NCBI GenBank assembly: GCA_024403515.1 | Contig: JAKSRS010000003.1 | Span: 1 to 64,000, forward strand | Source: Lachnospiraceae bacterium | GTDB taxonomy: Bacteria; Bacillota; Clostridia; Lachnospirales; Lachnospiraceae | DNA length: 64,000 bases | Direction of reading: 5' to 3' | Shown: positions 16,731 to 26,526 of the stretch, piece after piece | How positions within the stretch are numbered: position 1 is the first letter of the stretch | Layout of the letters: each line of letters opens with the position of its first letter | Notes under the pieces: generated by a model | Told to the model about the DNA's origin: nothing | The model's input: the letters and a program-made list of their open reading frames with translations, nothing else | Database searches by the model: none | Made by a program: the position numbers and the translations under genes

Positions 16731-17492
16731 CTACTTTCCTCCTACGATTTCCTTTGCAAGTGCCAGATAACTTTCCGCACCTGATGATTTGGGATCATAC
16801 TTATTAATAGGCATACCGAAACTGGGAGCTTCAGCAAGTCTAATATTTCTTGGAATAATTGTATCGAATATTCTCTGCTTTAAAACACTTTTAACATTTT
16901 CAACTACCTGAGATGAAAGGTTTGTTCTTGCATCGTACATAGTGAAAACTACTCCTTCCATTTCAAGAGAAGGATTAAGTCTTTCTTTGACAAGATTTAC
17001 TGTGTGGATTAACTGACTTAATCCTTCAAGTGCGTAATACTCACACTGAATAGGAACTAATACAGAATTAGCTGTTGTCATAGCATTGATTGTCAGCATA
17101 CTAAGTGAAGGAGGACAATCAATAATTACATAATCATATTTATCTATGATGTAATCGATTTCATTTTTAAGGATATATTCCTTATTTTTAACATCTAATA
17201 ATTCAATTTCTACAGCAGCCAGATTTACATTAGAAGGAATTATAGATACTCCTTCGACAATATCTTTCATTATACATTCTGAAACCGATGCATCTCCAAT
17301 AAGTAATTCATATATTGTATTTTCGATTTCATTCTTTTCAATACCGTATCCACTGGTAGTATTTCCCTGAGGATCGGCATCAATAACTAATACTTTCTTT
17401 CCAAGTTCAGCCAAGGAAGAAGAAAGATTTATAGATGTTGTAGTCTTACCAACTCCACCTTTTTGGTTTGCTATTGCTATTACTTTTCCCAT
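16731..17492 (-). CDS. parA: Chromosome partitioning ATPase ParA (Soj)
   Basis: A MinD/ParA-type Walker ATPase (253 residues) acting with ParB in origin segregation and, in Bacillus, in control of DnaA. The deviant Walker A box is KGGVGKTTTS near the N-terminus, Walker A' is VLVIDADPQGNTT, and Walker B is YVIIDCPPSL. GGAG lies 5 bases before the ATG. The gene leads the parA-parB-DUF4446 run. Confidence 0.95.
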   Translation of the reverse strand: MGKVIAIANQKGGVGKTTTSINLSSSLAELGKKVLVIDADPQGNTTSGYGIEKNEIENTIYELLIGDASVSECIMKDIVEGVSIIPSNVNLAAVEIELLDVKNKEYILKNEIDYIIDKYDYVIIDCPPSLSMLTINAMTTANSVLVPIQCEYYALEGLSQLIHTVNLVKERLNPSLEMEGVVFTMYDARTNLSSQVVENVKSVLKQRIFDTIIPRNIRLAEAPSFGMPINKYDPKSSGAESYLALAKEIVGGK

Positions 17493-17630
17493 AATGTCTC
17501 CATTTCACTTTATGAAATTCGGATCACACTATGCAGTACACCTTTTTAGGTAACTCAAATAGTGCAGTGACTAAGATATTCTTTTTCACTAACTCCGACT
17601 TTATATTTTTTTCGGTCGATATTAAAGCCC

Positions 17631-17659
17631 ATTATATCATCTCTCATTTGCTGTATCCA
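17631..17659 (-). promoter_or_regulatory. Promoter of parA-parB
   Basis: On the minus strand TATAAT (17631-17636) is preceded by TGA, making an extended -10, and by the -35-like TGGATA (17654-17659) after a 17-bp spacer. It is about 130 bases before the parA start. Confidence 0.65.
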
Positions 17660-17741
17660 TATAACCTTGCTTTTTTTGATGTTCCACGGAAATGATTTTT
17701 AAATGTTTCACGGTTAAAATAACAATATATAGGGGTTTATA

Positions 17742-17757
17742 TGTTTCACGTGAAACA
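17742..17757. promoter_or_regulatory. parS site 1
   Basis: A perfect 16-bp palindrome TGTTTCACGTGAAACA that matches the Firmicutes ParB-binding consensus. Degenerate relatives lie nearby at 17681-17696 (TGTTCCACGG...) and 17704-17719 (TGTTTCACGG...). Confidence 0.95.
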
Positions 17758-17790
17758 TAATCTTGGGGTTTAATAGTCTTCGGATAAAAA

Positions 17791-17806
17791 TGTTTCACGT
17801 GAAACA
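17791..17806. promoter_or_regulatory. parS site 2
   Basis: A second perfect TGTTTCACGTGAAACA palindrome, 49 bp from the first. It lies just after the stop codon of the DegU-like regulator gene. Confidence 0.95.
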
Positions 17807-17809
17807 TTT

Positions 17810-18451
17810 CTACATTTGTATTAAATTATTACGAATTGCGAAAACCGCTGCCTGAGTTCTATCAGTTACATTAATTTTCTTAAATAAATTAGAAATATGA
17901 TTCTTAACAGTCCTATCACTAATATTTAACTCAACACCAATCTCAGCATTTGTCTTACCAAGAGCAATAAAACCAAGCATCTGCATTTCACGCTTAGTAA
18001 TATCTTTAATCATTTCATTATCACTCTCATTTTGAATAAGTCTTGCATTCAAAGCGGGAATAAGATCAGGCTGAATATAACGCTCTTCATTATAAACAGT
18101 TTTAATCGCTTTAATAAGTTCGTCAGAACTGGAATCTTTTAATATGTAACCATCTGCTTTAGCATCTAATGATTCAATTAAATATTCTACTTCGTTATGA
18201 ACTGTAAGCATTAAAACTTTGATTTTTTTAGATCTTCTCTTTACTTCTTTAAGAGCCTGGATACCGGAAATACCTGGAAGATTAATATCCATAAGTATAA
18301 CATCCGGCTTTTTTTCCATAACTATATCAAGACATTCTTCTGCAGAACTTGCTTCAGAAAGTATTTCCAAATCAGAATCAAATTCAAGTAATGACTTAAT
18401 TCCTTCTCTTAACATCTTATGGTCATCAACTAACATTACCTGTATGCTCAT
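17810..18451 (-). CDS. DegU/NarL-type response regulator
   Basis: A 213-residue transcription factor of two domains. The receiver (about 1-120) has the acidic pocket VDDHK, the phospho-acceptor in VILMDINLPGISG (about Asp54) and Lys in YILKDSSSDEL. The LuxR-type helix-turn-helix (about 147-205) reads ITKREMQMLGFIALGKTNAE, then DRTVKNHISNLFKKINV. It is activated by the kinase encoded just upstream, separated by 8 bases, and would bind promoters as a dimer. The target genes are unknown. It sits between the rsmG and parA blocks, a place that in many relatives holds no regulator pair. Confidence 0.92.
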   Translation of the reverse strand: MSIQVMLVDDHKMLREGIKSLLEFDSDLEILSEASSAEECLDIVMEKKPDVILMDINLPGISGIQALKEVKRRSKKIKVLMLTVHNEVEYLIESLDAKADGYILKDSSSDELIKAIKTVYNEERYIQPDLIPALNARLIQNESDNEMIKDITKREMQMLGFIALGKTNAEIGVELNISDRTVKNHISNLFKKINVTDRTQAAVFAIRNNLIQM

Positions 18452-18459
18452 AAAAACCT

Positions 18460-19440
18460 CTACCTATCTACTGGAATAATAATAGTTGCCTTTGTTCCAT
18501 TCTCATTTGATTCAAAAGAAAAAGTACCATTAAGTATATCAACCCTGTCTCTAATCAACTTAATTCCAAAATGATTGTCGAAATCCTGATTAATATCAAA
18601 ACCCTTACCATTATCACAAACAGAGATATAAATATCACTCTTCTTATTAGCAACCTGAATATCAATAATATTTCCATCTGAATGACTAATAGAATTGACG
18701 AGAAGTTCCTGAACAATTCTAAATGTAGTCAAAAGAAAAATACTATCGAAACCATCTAAATCATCAATACCATAATTTATTACGAAAGAAGATTTAGCCT
18801 CATGCTCTGAAATCATATTCATCAGAGTTTTCCTAAATCCAAAATCTTCAAACTGCATAGGTCTGAGATCAAATATAGCATTACGAATTTCTTCAATAAT
18901 TTCTTTTACAAGTTTTCTATTTGTTTCAATCTCAAGCTTAGCTCTAATCGGATCATAATCAATAAACTTTGATGAGAGTTCAAGATTATGAGTAACCAAA
19001 GTAAGATTCTGCAAAACCGTATCATGAAGATCTGAAGCAATACGCTGTCTGTCATCTTCCTGTAATTTCAATAATTTAAAATTCTCATCTGAAGAAGTAT
19101 TAACAACTTCTTTCTTCATAAAAGATGGATCAAGTTCTTCAATACTATCAAGCTTTTTGGTAATACTACTTAAAGACTTATAAGCATCTCTAAGTTCAAA
19201 CTGCAATTTTTCAATTTTAAGTTTTCTTTCGGAAAGCTGATCTTTGTAAACTCGAGATGCACTTCTTGGAGAAAAAATACTATATTCGGAATCATCTTTT
19301 TTATTAAGTGAATCGATATAATCGTTACACTGTTTAATTTCAGCTTCGATTTCAACAATACGATTATTAATATCTTTTTTTTCTTTTAAAAAGTTATTTT
19401 TAAGTTCGCCAATAATTTCCAAATTTCTATTTTCAGACAT
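18460..19440 (-). CDS. DegS-like cytoplasmic sensor histidine kinase
   Basis: A 326-residue kinase with no membrane segment. The N-terminal ~120 residues are a Lys/Glu-rich coiled coil, as in DegS. The HisKA_3 phospho-acceptor region reads DDRQRIASDLHDTVLQNLTL (His about 139), followed by the HATPase domain: N-box LLVNSISHSDG and G-box CDNGKGFD, then HFGIKLIRDRV. It pairs with the LuxR-type regulator downstream. Being soluble, it probably senses an intracellular or protein signal (inference from the DegS family). Confidence 0.9.
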   Translation of the reverse strand: MSENRNLEIIGELKNNFLKEKKDINNRIVEIEAEIKQCNDYIDSLNKKDDSEYSIFSPRSASRVYKDQLSERKLKIEKLQFELRDAYKSLSSITKKLDSIEELDPSFMKKEVVNTSSDENFKLLKLQEDDRQRIASDLHDTVLQNLTLVTHNLELSSKFIDYDPIRAKLEIETNRKLVKEIIEEIRNAIFDLRPMQFEDFGFRKTLMNMISEHEAKSSFVINYGIDDLDGFDSIFLLTTFRIVQELLVNSISHSDGNIIDIQVANKKSDIYISVCDNGKGFDINQDFDNHFGIKLIRDRVDILNGTFSFESNENGTKATIIIPVDR

Positions 19441-19484
19441 ATACTCACCCCATATAATTAGTACTAAATCTAGGAAATAAAAAT

Positions 19485-20225
19485 CTACAATGGATTTTTA
19501 CTTGGAGTTCCTGCTTTACGAGGATACTTATTAGGAGTATTAAGACATTTACGAATTCTTATAATAACCCTAAACAAATCCGTACCCGGTAAATCAAACT
19601 CATATTTATTTTCAATCTTACCGCCTAAAATCTTTAAAGCATTATCAGATAAAGAAATCTCATCATTAGCCTTATCAGATTTCATAGCAATAAAAAATCC
19701 ATTCTTTTTAACAAAAGGAATACAGTACTCAGATAAAACAGGTAAAGAAGCTACGGCTCTTGCTGTAGCAAAATCAAACTGCTCTCTAAATAATTCATCC
19801 TTAGCTAAATCTTCAACTCGACCATGAATAGCAGTAATGCCATCAAGTTCAAGCTCATCAATAACACAATTTAAAAACTTTATTCTCTTATCAAGTGAAT
19901 CAAATAAAGTTACCTGTAAATCAGGAAGTAAAATCTTTAAAGGAATACCTGGAAAACCGGCACCGGTTCCAACATCACATAAAGTCTTACCCTCTGTTGA
20001 TTTTACTAAATCATCAAAAGAATCAAATGCTTTGATAAAACTAAGACTATCAATAAAGTGCTTTATAAAAACATCTTCAAAGTCAGTAATAGCAGTTAAA
20101 TTAATTTTCTCATTCCAGGATACGAGTAAATCAAAATATTTTAAAAACTGACACTCCTGTCGTTTATTTAGAACAATATTTAATTCTTCCAATCTTTTAG
20201 TAAAAAAAGATAAGTCTTTATTCAT
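19485..20225 (-). CDS. rsmG: 16S rRNA (guanine-527-N7)-methyltransferase RsmG (GidB)
   Basis: An S-adenosylmethionine-dependent methyltransferase that modifies G527 of 16S rRNA. The SAM motif [16 protein letters not shown] (about residues 77-92), [15 protein letters not shown] and GRVEDLA are characteristic. At 246 residues it has the normal length. Its start overlaps the 3' end of mnmG by 8 bases (ATGAATAA), so translation is probably coupled; no strong Shine-Dalgarno site is seen. Confidence 0.96.
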   Translation of the reverse strand: MNKDLSFFTKRLEELNIVLNKRQECQFLKYFDLLVSWNEKINLTAITDFEDVFIKHFIDSLSFIKAFDSFDDLVKSTEGKTLCDVGTGAGFPGIPLKILLPDLQVTLFDSLDKRIKFLNCVIDELELDGITAIHGRVEDLAKDELFREQFDFATARAVASLPVLSEYCIPFVKKNGFFIAMKSDKANDEISLSDNALKILGGKIENKYEFDLPGTDLFRVIIRIRKCLNTPNKYPRKAGTPSKNPL

Positions 20226-22131
20226 CTATTTTTCCCTTAGATTTATTATATGCGTCGATATATACCAAAAGAACTGAAACATCAGCCGGAGTAACACCGG
20301 AAATTCTGGAAGCCTGACCAACTGATACAGGTTTAAACTGTTTAAGTTTCTGTCTGGCTTCAAGTCTTAAAGAACTAACCTGATCATAATCAATCTCATC
20401 AGGTATTAATCTCTTTTCCATTTTCTTAAAAGCTTTAACCTGAGAAAGTTGTCTTTCGATATATCCTTCATATCTTATAGTAATACAAACCTGCTCAATA
20501 ACATCATTTGGAAGAGTTTCTCTGTCAGAATCAATTTCTTTTAAATCATCATAAGATAATTCAGGTCTGCAAAGTAACTCTGCCAATGTTGAAGCAGTAC
20601 GAAGTTCAGAACTTTCATGCTTACGTAAAAATTCCTGAGTTTCTTTAGAAGCACCAACAGGACTGGATTTTAATCGCTCTACTTCTTTTGCAATCATCTC
20701 TTCTTTTAAAAGAGTTTTATTATAATCATCGTCTGAAACCAAACCAACTTCGTGGCCAAACTTTCTAAGACGCAAATCAGCATTATCCTGTCTTAAAAGC
20801 AATCTGTACTCTGCACGTGAAGTCATCATACGATAAGGCTCTCTATTATCTTTAGTTACAAGATCATCAATTAGAACACCAATATATGCTTCAGATCTAT
20901 CAAGAACCAAAGGCTCTTTTCCTTTTAAATACATAGAAGCATTAATTCCGGCAATAAGACCCTGAGCTGCTGCCTCTTCGTATCCTGAACTTCCATTAAA
21001 CTGACCGGCACTGAATAAACCATTAATTTCCTTAAATTCCAAAGAAGCTTTTAACTGATTTGGTTCAAGGCAGTCATATTCAATTGCATAAGCATTTCTA
21101 ACAATCTTGCAATTTTCCAAACCGGGAACAGTTCTATACATTTTAAGCTGAACATCTTCAGGTAAAGATGAAGACATACCGCCAATATACATTTCATTGG
21201 TATATAATCCTTCAGGTTCAATAAATACCTGATGTCGTTCTTTGTCCGCAAAGCGAACAACTTTATCTTCAATAGAAGGACAATATCTGGGACCTGTTCC
21301 TTCTATAATTCCTGCATAAATCGGAGATCTGTCAAGATTACCTCTAATAATCTCATGTGTCTTTTCATTTGTATAAGTTAAATAACAACAAACCTGTTCT
21401 TTTTGAACTGAATCAGGATCAGTAGAAAAAGAAAAGGGAACAATTCTTTCGTCACCATATTGAGGTTCCATTTTTGAAAAATCGATGGACCTTTTATCCA
21501 TTCTCGCAGGAGTACCGGTTTTAAATCTTCTAAGCTTAATTCCAATTTCACGCAAAGCTTCAGAAAGACTATTAGCAGCTGAAAGTCCACCTGGACCGGT
21601 ATGAGTAATTGACTCACCACATAAACAACGAGCCTTTAAATATGTACCGGTACATAAAACAACAGCTTTACAATAGTAAGTAGTTCCGGTACCGGTCATA
21701 AGACCTTTAACAACATTATCTTCAACTATAAGCTTACAAATCTCTGCCTGCTTAATGGTAAGATTGTCCTGGTTTTCCATTGTATATCTCATTGATCTGG
21801 TGTAATCAGACTTATCAGCCTGAGCACGAAGAGAATGTACGGCAGGACCCTTTGAAACATTAAGCATTTTAGACTGAATAAAAGTTTTATCGATATTTTT
21901 ACCCATCTCACCGCCTAAGGCATCAAGTTCCCTTACGAGATGACCCTTAGAAGAACCACCAATATTAGGGTTACAAGGCATTAAAGCAATACTGTCTACA
22001 CTAACTGTAAAAACAACAGTATTAAAACCAAGTCGTGCACAAGCCAAAGCAGCTTCACATCCGGCGTGACCTGCACCAACTACACAAATATCAACATATT
22101 CTTCTAATTTGTTTAAAGTAATATCTGACAT
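20218..22131 (-). CDS. mnmG: tRNA uridine-34 carboxymethylaminomethyl enzyme MnmG (GidA)
   Basis: The FAD-dependent partner of MnmE that installs the cmnm5 group on U34 of tRNAs (637 residues, normal length). The N-terminal FAD motif is [17 protein letters not shown] (about residues 14-30), followed by [18 protein letters not shown] and the TGTYLKA and [11 protein letters not shown] regions. The C-terminal domain ends with [17 protein letters not shown]. It starts 2 bases after the mnmE stop with no good ribosome site, which suggests coupling. Confidence 0.97.
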   Translation of the reverse strand: MSDITLNKLEEYVDICVVGAGHAGCEAALACARLGFNTVVFTVSVDSIALMPCNPNIGGSSKGHLVRELDALGGEMGKNIDKTFIQSKMLNVSKGPAVHSLRAQADKSDYTRSMRYTMENQDNLTIKQAEICKLIVEDNVVKGLMTGTGTTYYCKAVVLCTGTYLKARCLCGESITHTGPGGLSAANSLSEALREIGIKLRRFKTGTPARMDKRSIDFSKMEPQYGDERIVPFSFSTDPDSVQKEQVCCYLTYTNEKTHEIIRGNLDRSPIYAGIIEGTGPRYCPSIEDKVVRFADKERHQVFIEPEGLYTNEMYIGGMSSSLPEDVQLKMYRTVPGLENCKIVRNAYAIEYDCLEPNQLKASLEFKEINGLFSAGQFNGSSGYEEAAAQGLIAGINASMYLKGKEPLVLDRSEAYIGVLIDDLVTKDNREPYRMMTSRAEYRLLLRQDNADLRLRKFGHEVGLVSDDDYNKTLLKEEMIAKEVERLKSSPVGASKETQEFLRKHESSELRTASTLAELLCRPELSYDDLKEIDSDRETLPNDVIEQVCITIRYEGYIERQLSQVKAFKKMEKRLIPDEIDYDQVSSLRLEARQKLKQFKPVSVGQASRISGVTPADVSVLLVYIDAYNKSKGKIDE

Positions 22132-22133
22132 AA

Positions 22134-23516
22134 CTATTTACCCATACAAAACTTACTAAATATTTCGTCAACAACATCATCATCAACTTCTTCACCAATA
22201 ATACGGCCAAGGGCCTGATAAGCATTTAGCAAATCAATTGAAAAGAAATCTTCAGGAAGACAATTATTAATACTATCAATTACAAGTGAAAGACTATTTT
22301 TAGCAAAAGAAAGTTCATTTGCCTGTCTTTCTTTAGTAATCATTAATTCATCATCAGCAGATATATTTCCACTGAAAAACATATTATTAATAAGATTACC
22401 TAATATTTCCTCTCCATCACCGGAAAGTGCAGAAAAAGGAATAACTTCAATTTGGTTACCAAAATAAGGAAGTATTGTTTCTTTACTCAAAACACTTCCT
22501 AAATCAGACTTATTTAAAAGAACTATAACCTGCTTATCCTGAATTAATGAAATGATTTCTTTATCATCATCAGATAATTCCTTGGAAGAATCCAACATAA
22601 AAAGAATCAAATCAGCATCCATAGCAAATTTCTTGGCACGTGAAACACCAATATTTTCAACAACATCATCAGTTTCACGAATACCTGCAGTATCAACAAG
22701 ATTAAGTAATATATCATGAAAAACAACACTTGTTTCAATTACATCTCTTGTAGTACCTGCTATATCAGTAACAATAGCCTTTTCCTGTCTTGTTAAAAGA
22801 TTAAGTAAAGAAGACTTACCTACATTAGGTTTACCAACAATAACAGTAGAAATACCTTCTTTAACAAACTTACCGCGAGAAAAAGACTCTATTAATGAAT
22901 CCAGCTGACTGTTGATTCCATTAATCTTATCAGCTAAATTATCACCATACCCTTCTAAAGAAAAATGCTCAGGATCGTCCAAAGCAGATTCAATAAAAGC
23001 AATTTCATAAAGAAGGCTTTCACGGATAGACTTAATCTTATTATATAACTTTCCGCTCAAAATCTTTAGTGAATTTTTCAATGAAGAATTACTTTTTGAA
23101 GAAATTAAATCCATAACTGCTTCAGCTTCAGATAAATCAATTCTTCCATTCAAAAATGCACGTTTTGTAAATTCACCAGGCTCAGAAAGTCTGGCACCAT
23201 TTTTCAAAACAATTTCAAGCACTTTTTTACAAATTAAAACACCACCATGACAATTAATCTCAACTACATTTTCTTTTGTAAAAGAATTAGGAGCCTTCAT
23301 AATTGAAATCATAACTTCATCAATAATTTCATCATTATCAACGATAAAACCATAATGAATTGTATGAGAAAGAAAGGATAAAAGAACGTGTTCTTTTTCC
23401 TTATTTACAAAAATCTTATCTGCAATTTTTATAGAATCATCACCACTAATTCTAATAATTCCAATACCGGAATCGTTTAAAGCAGTAGCGATAGCTGCAA
23501 TAGTATCATTTATCAT
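22134..23516 (-). CDS. mnmE: tRNA modification GTPase MnmE (TrmE)
   Basis: A K+-dependent GTPase that acts with MnmG on U34 of tRNA (460 residues). It opens with [20 protein letters not shown]. The inserted G domain (about 220-380) shows G1 [10 protein letters not shown]3 DTAGI and G4 LNKSD. It ends with FCMGK, the equivalent of the conserved C-terminal C(I/L)GK. The start codon is only 14 bases after a terminator-type hairpin, in a T-rich stretch without a Shine-Dalgarno site, which is odd for a housekeeping gene. Confidence 0.97.
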   Translation of the reverse strand: MINDTIAAIATALNDSGIGIIRISGDDSIKIADKIFVNKEKEHVLLSFLSHTIHYGFIVDNDEIIDEVMISIMKAPNSFTKENVVEINCHGGVLICKKVLEIVLKNGARLSEPGEFTKRAFLNGRIDLSEAEAVMDLISSKSNSSLKNSLKILSGKLYNKIKSIRESLLYEIAFIESALDDPEHFSLEGYGDNLADKINGINSQLDSLIESFSRGKFVKEGISTVIVGKPNVGKSSLLNLLTRQEKAIVTDIAGTTRDVIETSVVFHDILLNLVDTAGIRETDDVVENIGVSRAKKFAMDADLILFMLDSSKELSDDDKEIISLIQDKQVIVLLNKSDLGSVLSKETILPYFGNQIEVIPFSALSGDGEEILGNLINNMFFSGNISADDELMITKERQANELSFAKNSLSLVIDSINNCLPEDFFSIDLLNAYQALGRIIGEEVDDDVVDEIFSKFCMGK

Positions 23517-23524
23517 AATATTAA

Positions 23525-23556
23525 AAAATAGGGTGTCATAGATAACTACGACACCC
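23525..23556 (-). terminator. Terminator/attenuator between jag and mnmE
   Basis: On the minus strand GGGTGTC pairs with GACACCC (23531-23556), followed directly by TATTTTTTAAT. The hairpin ends 14 bases before the mnmE ATG, so mnmE must be reached by read-through or from a promoter overlapping the hairpin or jag. Confidence 0.8.
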
Positions 23557-23564
23557 TTAAAAAA

Positions 23565-24188
23565 TTATTTCTTTAATGTAATAACAATATGTCTGTAGGG
23601 TTCTTCGCCTTCACTATGTGTTGTAACATATCTATCATCCTGAAGAGCTGAATGAATAACTCTTCTTTCATAAGGATTCATAGGCTCTAAAGAAACAGTA
23701 CGTTTTGTTCTCTTAACCTTAAAAGCCATATTCTTAGCAAGATTTTCGAGTGTTTCTTTTCTTCTTTCGCGATAATTCTCTGTATCAACCTTAACGCGAA
23801 TATATTCATTTGTACCCTTATTAGCAACTAAAGAAGCAAGATACTGTAATGAATCAAGTGTCTGTCCTCTCTTACCGATGAGAATACCCATATCATCACC
23901 ATTGATATCAATATTCATATCTCTTGTAGCTTCATTATATTTTACCTTAACTTCAGCTTCAAGTTTCATAGAAGAAAGAACATCATTTAAAAATGATTTT
24001 ACTCTGTCTTCAACTGAATCATTAATTCTTGCTTTAATTAAAGCAGCCTTTGAACCAATACCCAAAAAACCTGAAGAACCTTCTTCAACTACTACATAAT
24101 CAAGTTTATCACTTGTAACAGAAAAATTCTGACAAGCAGCTGTAATTGCATCATCAACTGTTTTAGCAGAAAATTCTACATATTCCAT
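23565..24188 (-). CDS. jag: RNA-binding protein Jag/KhpB (SpoIIIJ-associated)
   Basis: A 207-residue RNA-binding protein with three parts: the Jag-N domain (about 1-50: AKTVDDAITAAC, GFLGIGSKAALI), a KH domain with the GxxG loop IGKRGQTLDSLQYL (about residues 106-119), and the R3H domain at the C-terminus (ENYRERRKETLENLA, then EPMNPYERRVIHSAL). In relatives it works with KhpA on mRNAs and cell-wall elongation. The ATG immediately follows the yidC stop codon (TAAATG), and its GGAGGG lies inside the end of yidC. Confidence 0.95.
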   Translation of the reverse strand: MEYVEFSAKTVDDAITAACQNFSVTSDKLDYVVVEEGSSGFLGIGSKAALIKARINDSVEDRVKSFLNDVLSSMKLEAEVKVKYNEATRDMNIDINGDDMGILIGKRGQTLDSLQYLASLVANKGTNEYIRVKVDTENYRERRKETLENLAKNMAFKVKRTKRTVSLEPMNPYERRVIHSALQDDRYVTTHSEGEEPYRHIVITLKK

Positions 24189-25481
24189 TTATTTTCCCTC
24201 CGAGTTAGTGCTGTTCTTTTCATTGTATTGTCTTACCATATTAGCCTTAGCTGCAATAGAACCAGGCTTGGCATTATTATTGTAATAACTACTTGAATCT
24301 TTCTTGGAAACATCTACATTAGAATTCTTATTTACACTTCTTGTAGACATAGCTGCATTAGACATAAGTTTTTCAGGATCAATTCCTGCTTTTTTAAGTC
24401 TTGCATTTCTCTTTTCAGCGTTTTTCTTGATTTCAGCATCAAGATCCATCTTATCAATGTACTTATTAATAGCAACCTGCTGAATACTTCTAACTACAGA
24501 ACCGGCAATCCAGTAAAGACCCATACCTGCAGGAAGTGTAAAACAGATAACAGCTGAAAATACGGGCATAAATGTGTTCATAGCTTTCATTGAAGCAGCC
24601 ATCTGATCAGCCTGTTCATTTCCTGAAGATTCAGTATTTGTCTGAGGAAGAAGTTTAGTATTAATCCACTGAGTTACAGCAGATAAAACAGGAATTAAAA
24701 CAGCAAGTAAAACAAGGAGATATTTTCCTGTAGAAAAAGCATCTCTAATTGTATAACTAGGTGAGTTACCAATGTTAATACCAAGGAAATTGTTATATTT
24801 TCCAAGCAAATTCATTGCATTTGAAACAGAATTTGAAATAGAAGGAAACTGTTCTGCAATAGAATTCCATTCAGCTGTAGAAGCTCTGTTTAAAATATCA
24901 ATAACAGTATTAGATACAAAAGCTGTATCTCCATTTACAAATGCATCAGAAGCAATTTCCTTACTAAAACCTGCTGCAGATGATAATGTAGTGATAAAAT
25001 CAACAGCTCCAGTTGTATTAATAATAGAAGAAACAACATCATTAAATGCATCTCTTACAATACCAACATAAGCAGGTACTGCATAAATAACACGGTATAA
25101 AGCAAAGAAAACAGGCATCTGAACTAATAAAGGAAGACATGAACCTGTAGGAGAAACACCATACTTAGCATAAACTGCCTGAGTTTCCTGATTCATAGCC
25201 ATCTGTGAATCCTGATCTTTTCTATTCTTATACTTGTCCTGAATTACTTTAAGTTCAGGCTGCATTTTAGCCTGGAGTTTTGAAAACTTCTGCTGTTTGA
25301 TTGTTAATGGAAGCATTAACAAATAAATTACAACAGTAAAAAGGATAATAGCCAAACCAATGTTAGGAATATGTATCCAATTAAGAAAAATAAAAATACC
25401 GTTTAAAATTGGTCCTAAAATATACTTACAAATAGGTCCCAAAATTTTACCGTTATACTGGGTTAATGTTAATAAATTCAA
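24189..25481 (-). CDS. yidC: Membrane protein insertase YidC (SpoIIIJ/OxaA)
   Basis: It inserts proteins into the cytoplasmic membrane with or without SecYEG. The 430-residue chain has about five membrane segments. The 60KD_IMP core includes NIGLAIILFTVVIYLLMLPL, the KQQKFSKLQAKMQPEL loop and GSCLPLLVQMPVFFALYRVI; the hydrophilic-groove Arg is in this region. A large loop (about residues 140-240) and an Asn/Lys-rich tail follow. The start is a TTG codon at 25481 preceded by GGAGG with 6 bases between. It lies between yidD and jag in the standard order. Confidence 0.96.
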   Translation of the reverse strand: MNLLTLTQYNGKILGPICKYILGPILNGIFIFLNWIHIPNIGLAIILFTVVIYLLMLPLTIKQQKFSKLQAKMQPELKVIQDKYKNRKDQDSQMAMNQETQAVYAKYGVSPTGSCLPLLVQMPVFFALYRVIYAVPAYVGIVRDAFNDVVSSIINTTGAVDFITTLSSAAGFSKEIASDAFVNGDTAFVSNTVIDILNRASTAEWNSIAEQFPSISNSVSNAMNLLGKYNNFLGINIGNSPSYTIRDAFSTGKYLLVLLAVLIPVLSAVTQWINTKLLPQTNTESSGNEQADQMAASMKAMNTFMPVFSAVICFTLPAGMGLYWIAGSVVRSIQQVAINKYIDKMDLDAEIKKNAEKRNARLKKAGIDPEKLMSNAAMSTRSVNKNSNVDVSKKDSSSYYNNNAKPGSIAAKANMVRQYNEKNSTNSEGK

Positions 25482-25511
25482 CTAAGACCTCCATAAATAA
25501 TGCATAATCGC

Positions 25512-25721
25512 CTATGGAACCGGATCATAACCACCTTTAGAAAAAGGATTACATCTTAAAATTCTCCAAAGCGCAAGAAAACCTCCTTTAAATGCACCAT
25601 ACTTCTCAACAGCCTCAAGACCGTATGTTGAACATGTCGGATAATAAGGACATTTAGTAGTTTTTAAAGGAGATAAATATTTTCTATAAAATTTTATTAT
25701 GCAAATCAATAATTTTTTCAT
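25512..25721 (-). CDS. yidD: Membrane protein insertion efficiency factor YidD
   Basis: A 69-residue small protein with the diagnostic cysteine pattern [15 protein letters not shown] and [19 protein letters not shown], ending in YDPVP. It is thought to assist YidC-dependent insertion. The ATG lies 2 bases after the rnpA stop codon with no Shine-Dalgarno site, so it is probably translated by coupling to rnpA. Confidence 0.95.
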   Translation of the reverse strand: MKKLLICIIKFYRKYLSPLKTTKCPYYPTCSTYGLEAVEKYGAFKGGFLALWRILRCNPFSKGGYDPVP

Positions 25722-25723
25722 AG

Positions 25724-26062
25724 TTATAAATTTGTAATGTGATGAAGCTTTCCCAAGTGTAAAAAAGCGCTTTCAATTTCCTTGTAACCTGCATTGTTAG
25801 CATTTACTCTTGCGACGACTACGATGTCTAAACCACTATTAAACACAGCTTTATGTAATCGATAACTTTCACGAACCAATCGACATAATCGATGTCTAAC
25901 TACACTGTTTCCTACCTTTTTACTAACAGAAATACCTAATCTGTTAACTTCTAAATTATTTTCCATGACATACATAACCAGAAACTTATTGGCGTAGGAC
26001 TTTCCATTTTTATAAACATTATTAAATTCCTGGTAATTTTTTAAACTAATAATATTTCTCAT
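25724..26062 (-). CDS. rnpA: Ribonuclease P protein component
   Basis: The protein subunit of RNase P, which matures tRNA 5' ends (112 residues). The N-terminus ([20 protein letters not shown]) is typical, and the RNR signature is visible as [19 protein letters not shown] (about residues 48-66). The start has no recognisable Shine-Dalgarno site; it is preceded by a small inverted repeat (CTACAAA/TTTGTAG, 26073-26090) and, further up, by a terminator-like hairpin after rpmH. Its level may therefore be set well below that of L34. Confidence 0.95.
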   Translation of the reverse strand: MRNIISLKNYQEFNNVYKNGKSYANKFLVMYVMENNLEVNRLGISVSKKVGNSVVRHRLCRLVRESYRLHKAVFNSGLDIVVVARVNANNAGYKEIESAFLHLGKLHHITNL

Positions 26063-26093
26063 AAAATTTAATCTACAAAATTATTTGTAGAAA

Positions 26094-26119
26094 GAAAAAA
26101 AGGCCACATAAATGTGACC
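26094..26119 (-). terminator. Terminator/attenuator between rpmH and rnpA
   Basis: On the minus strand GGTCACAT pairs with ATGTGGCC, starting at the last bases of the rpmH stop codon, and is followed by seven T. It should end most rpmH transcripts before rnpA. Confidence 0.75.
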
Positions 26120-26253
26120 TAAGCTGATATTTTCTTTCTTCCCTTGGCTCTTCTGGCAGCTAATACCTTTCTTCCGCCGGGAGTACTCATTCTAGCTCTG
26201 AAACCGTGAACTTTAGCGTGTGATCTCTTCTTTGGCTGAAATGTCATCTTCAT
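26119..26253 (-). CDS. rpmH: 50S ribosomal protein L34
   Basis: A 44-residue basic protein, [20 protein letters not shown] at the start and [16 protein letters not shown] at the end, with the standard central motif [18 protein letters not shown] (26264-26270) lies about 10 bases before the ATG. It is first in the rpmH-rnpA-yidD-yidC-jag run and is transcribed away from oriC. Confidence 0.98.
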   Translation of the reverse strand: MKMTFQPKKRSHAKVHGFRARMSTPGGRKVLAARRAKGRKKISA

Positions 26254-26337
26254 GGAACAAACACCTCCTTACTATAAGACCTTAATATATATGAAATAAG
26301 GTAATTTTGATTTTTTCTCATGGAAAATAGCAATACG

Positions 26338-26366
26338 ATTATATTAGATAATAAAATAGACGTCAA
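26338..26366 (-). promoter_or_regulatory. Promoter of rpmH
   Basis: On the minus strand TTGACG (26361-26366) and TATAAT (26338-26343) have a 17-bp spacer, about 85 bases before the rpmH start. Confidence 0.8.
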
Positions 26367-26526
26367 GGAAAAAAGCACTATTTTAAGGAACTTTTTTGGG
26401 CTAAACAACATGATGTTAATAACTTAAATAATGACCACTAAATATAGATAAAATGGGCTTTTTTAGAATTATCTGACTATTTTTTTAATGACAAATATAA
26501 TGTCTAATATTAACATTTACATAACT

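Larger units (their letters stand above)
17493..17809. other. Regulatory gap between the DegU-like regulator and parA
   Basis: No reading frame is supported. The gap holds the parA promoter, two perfect and two degenerate parS sites, and an inverted repeat CACTAT/ATAGTG (17527-17532 and 17559-17564) in the parA leader. That repeat could be an operator or simply a leader hairpin. Confidence 0.7.
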
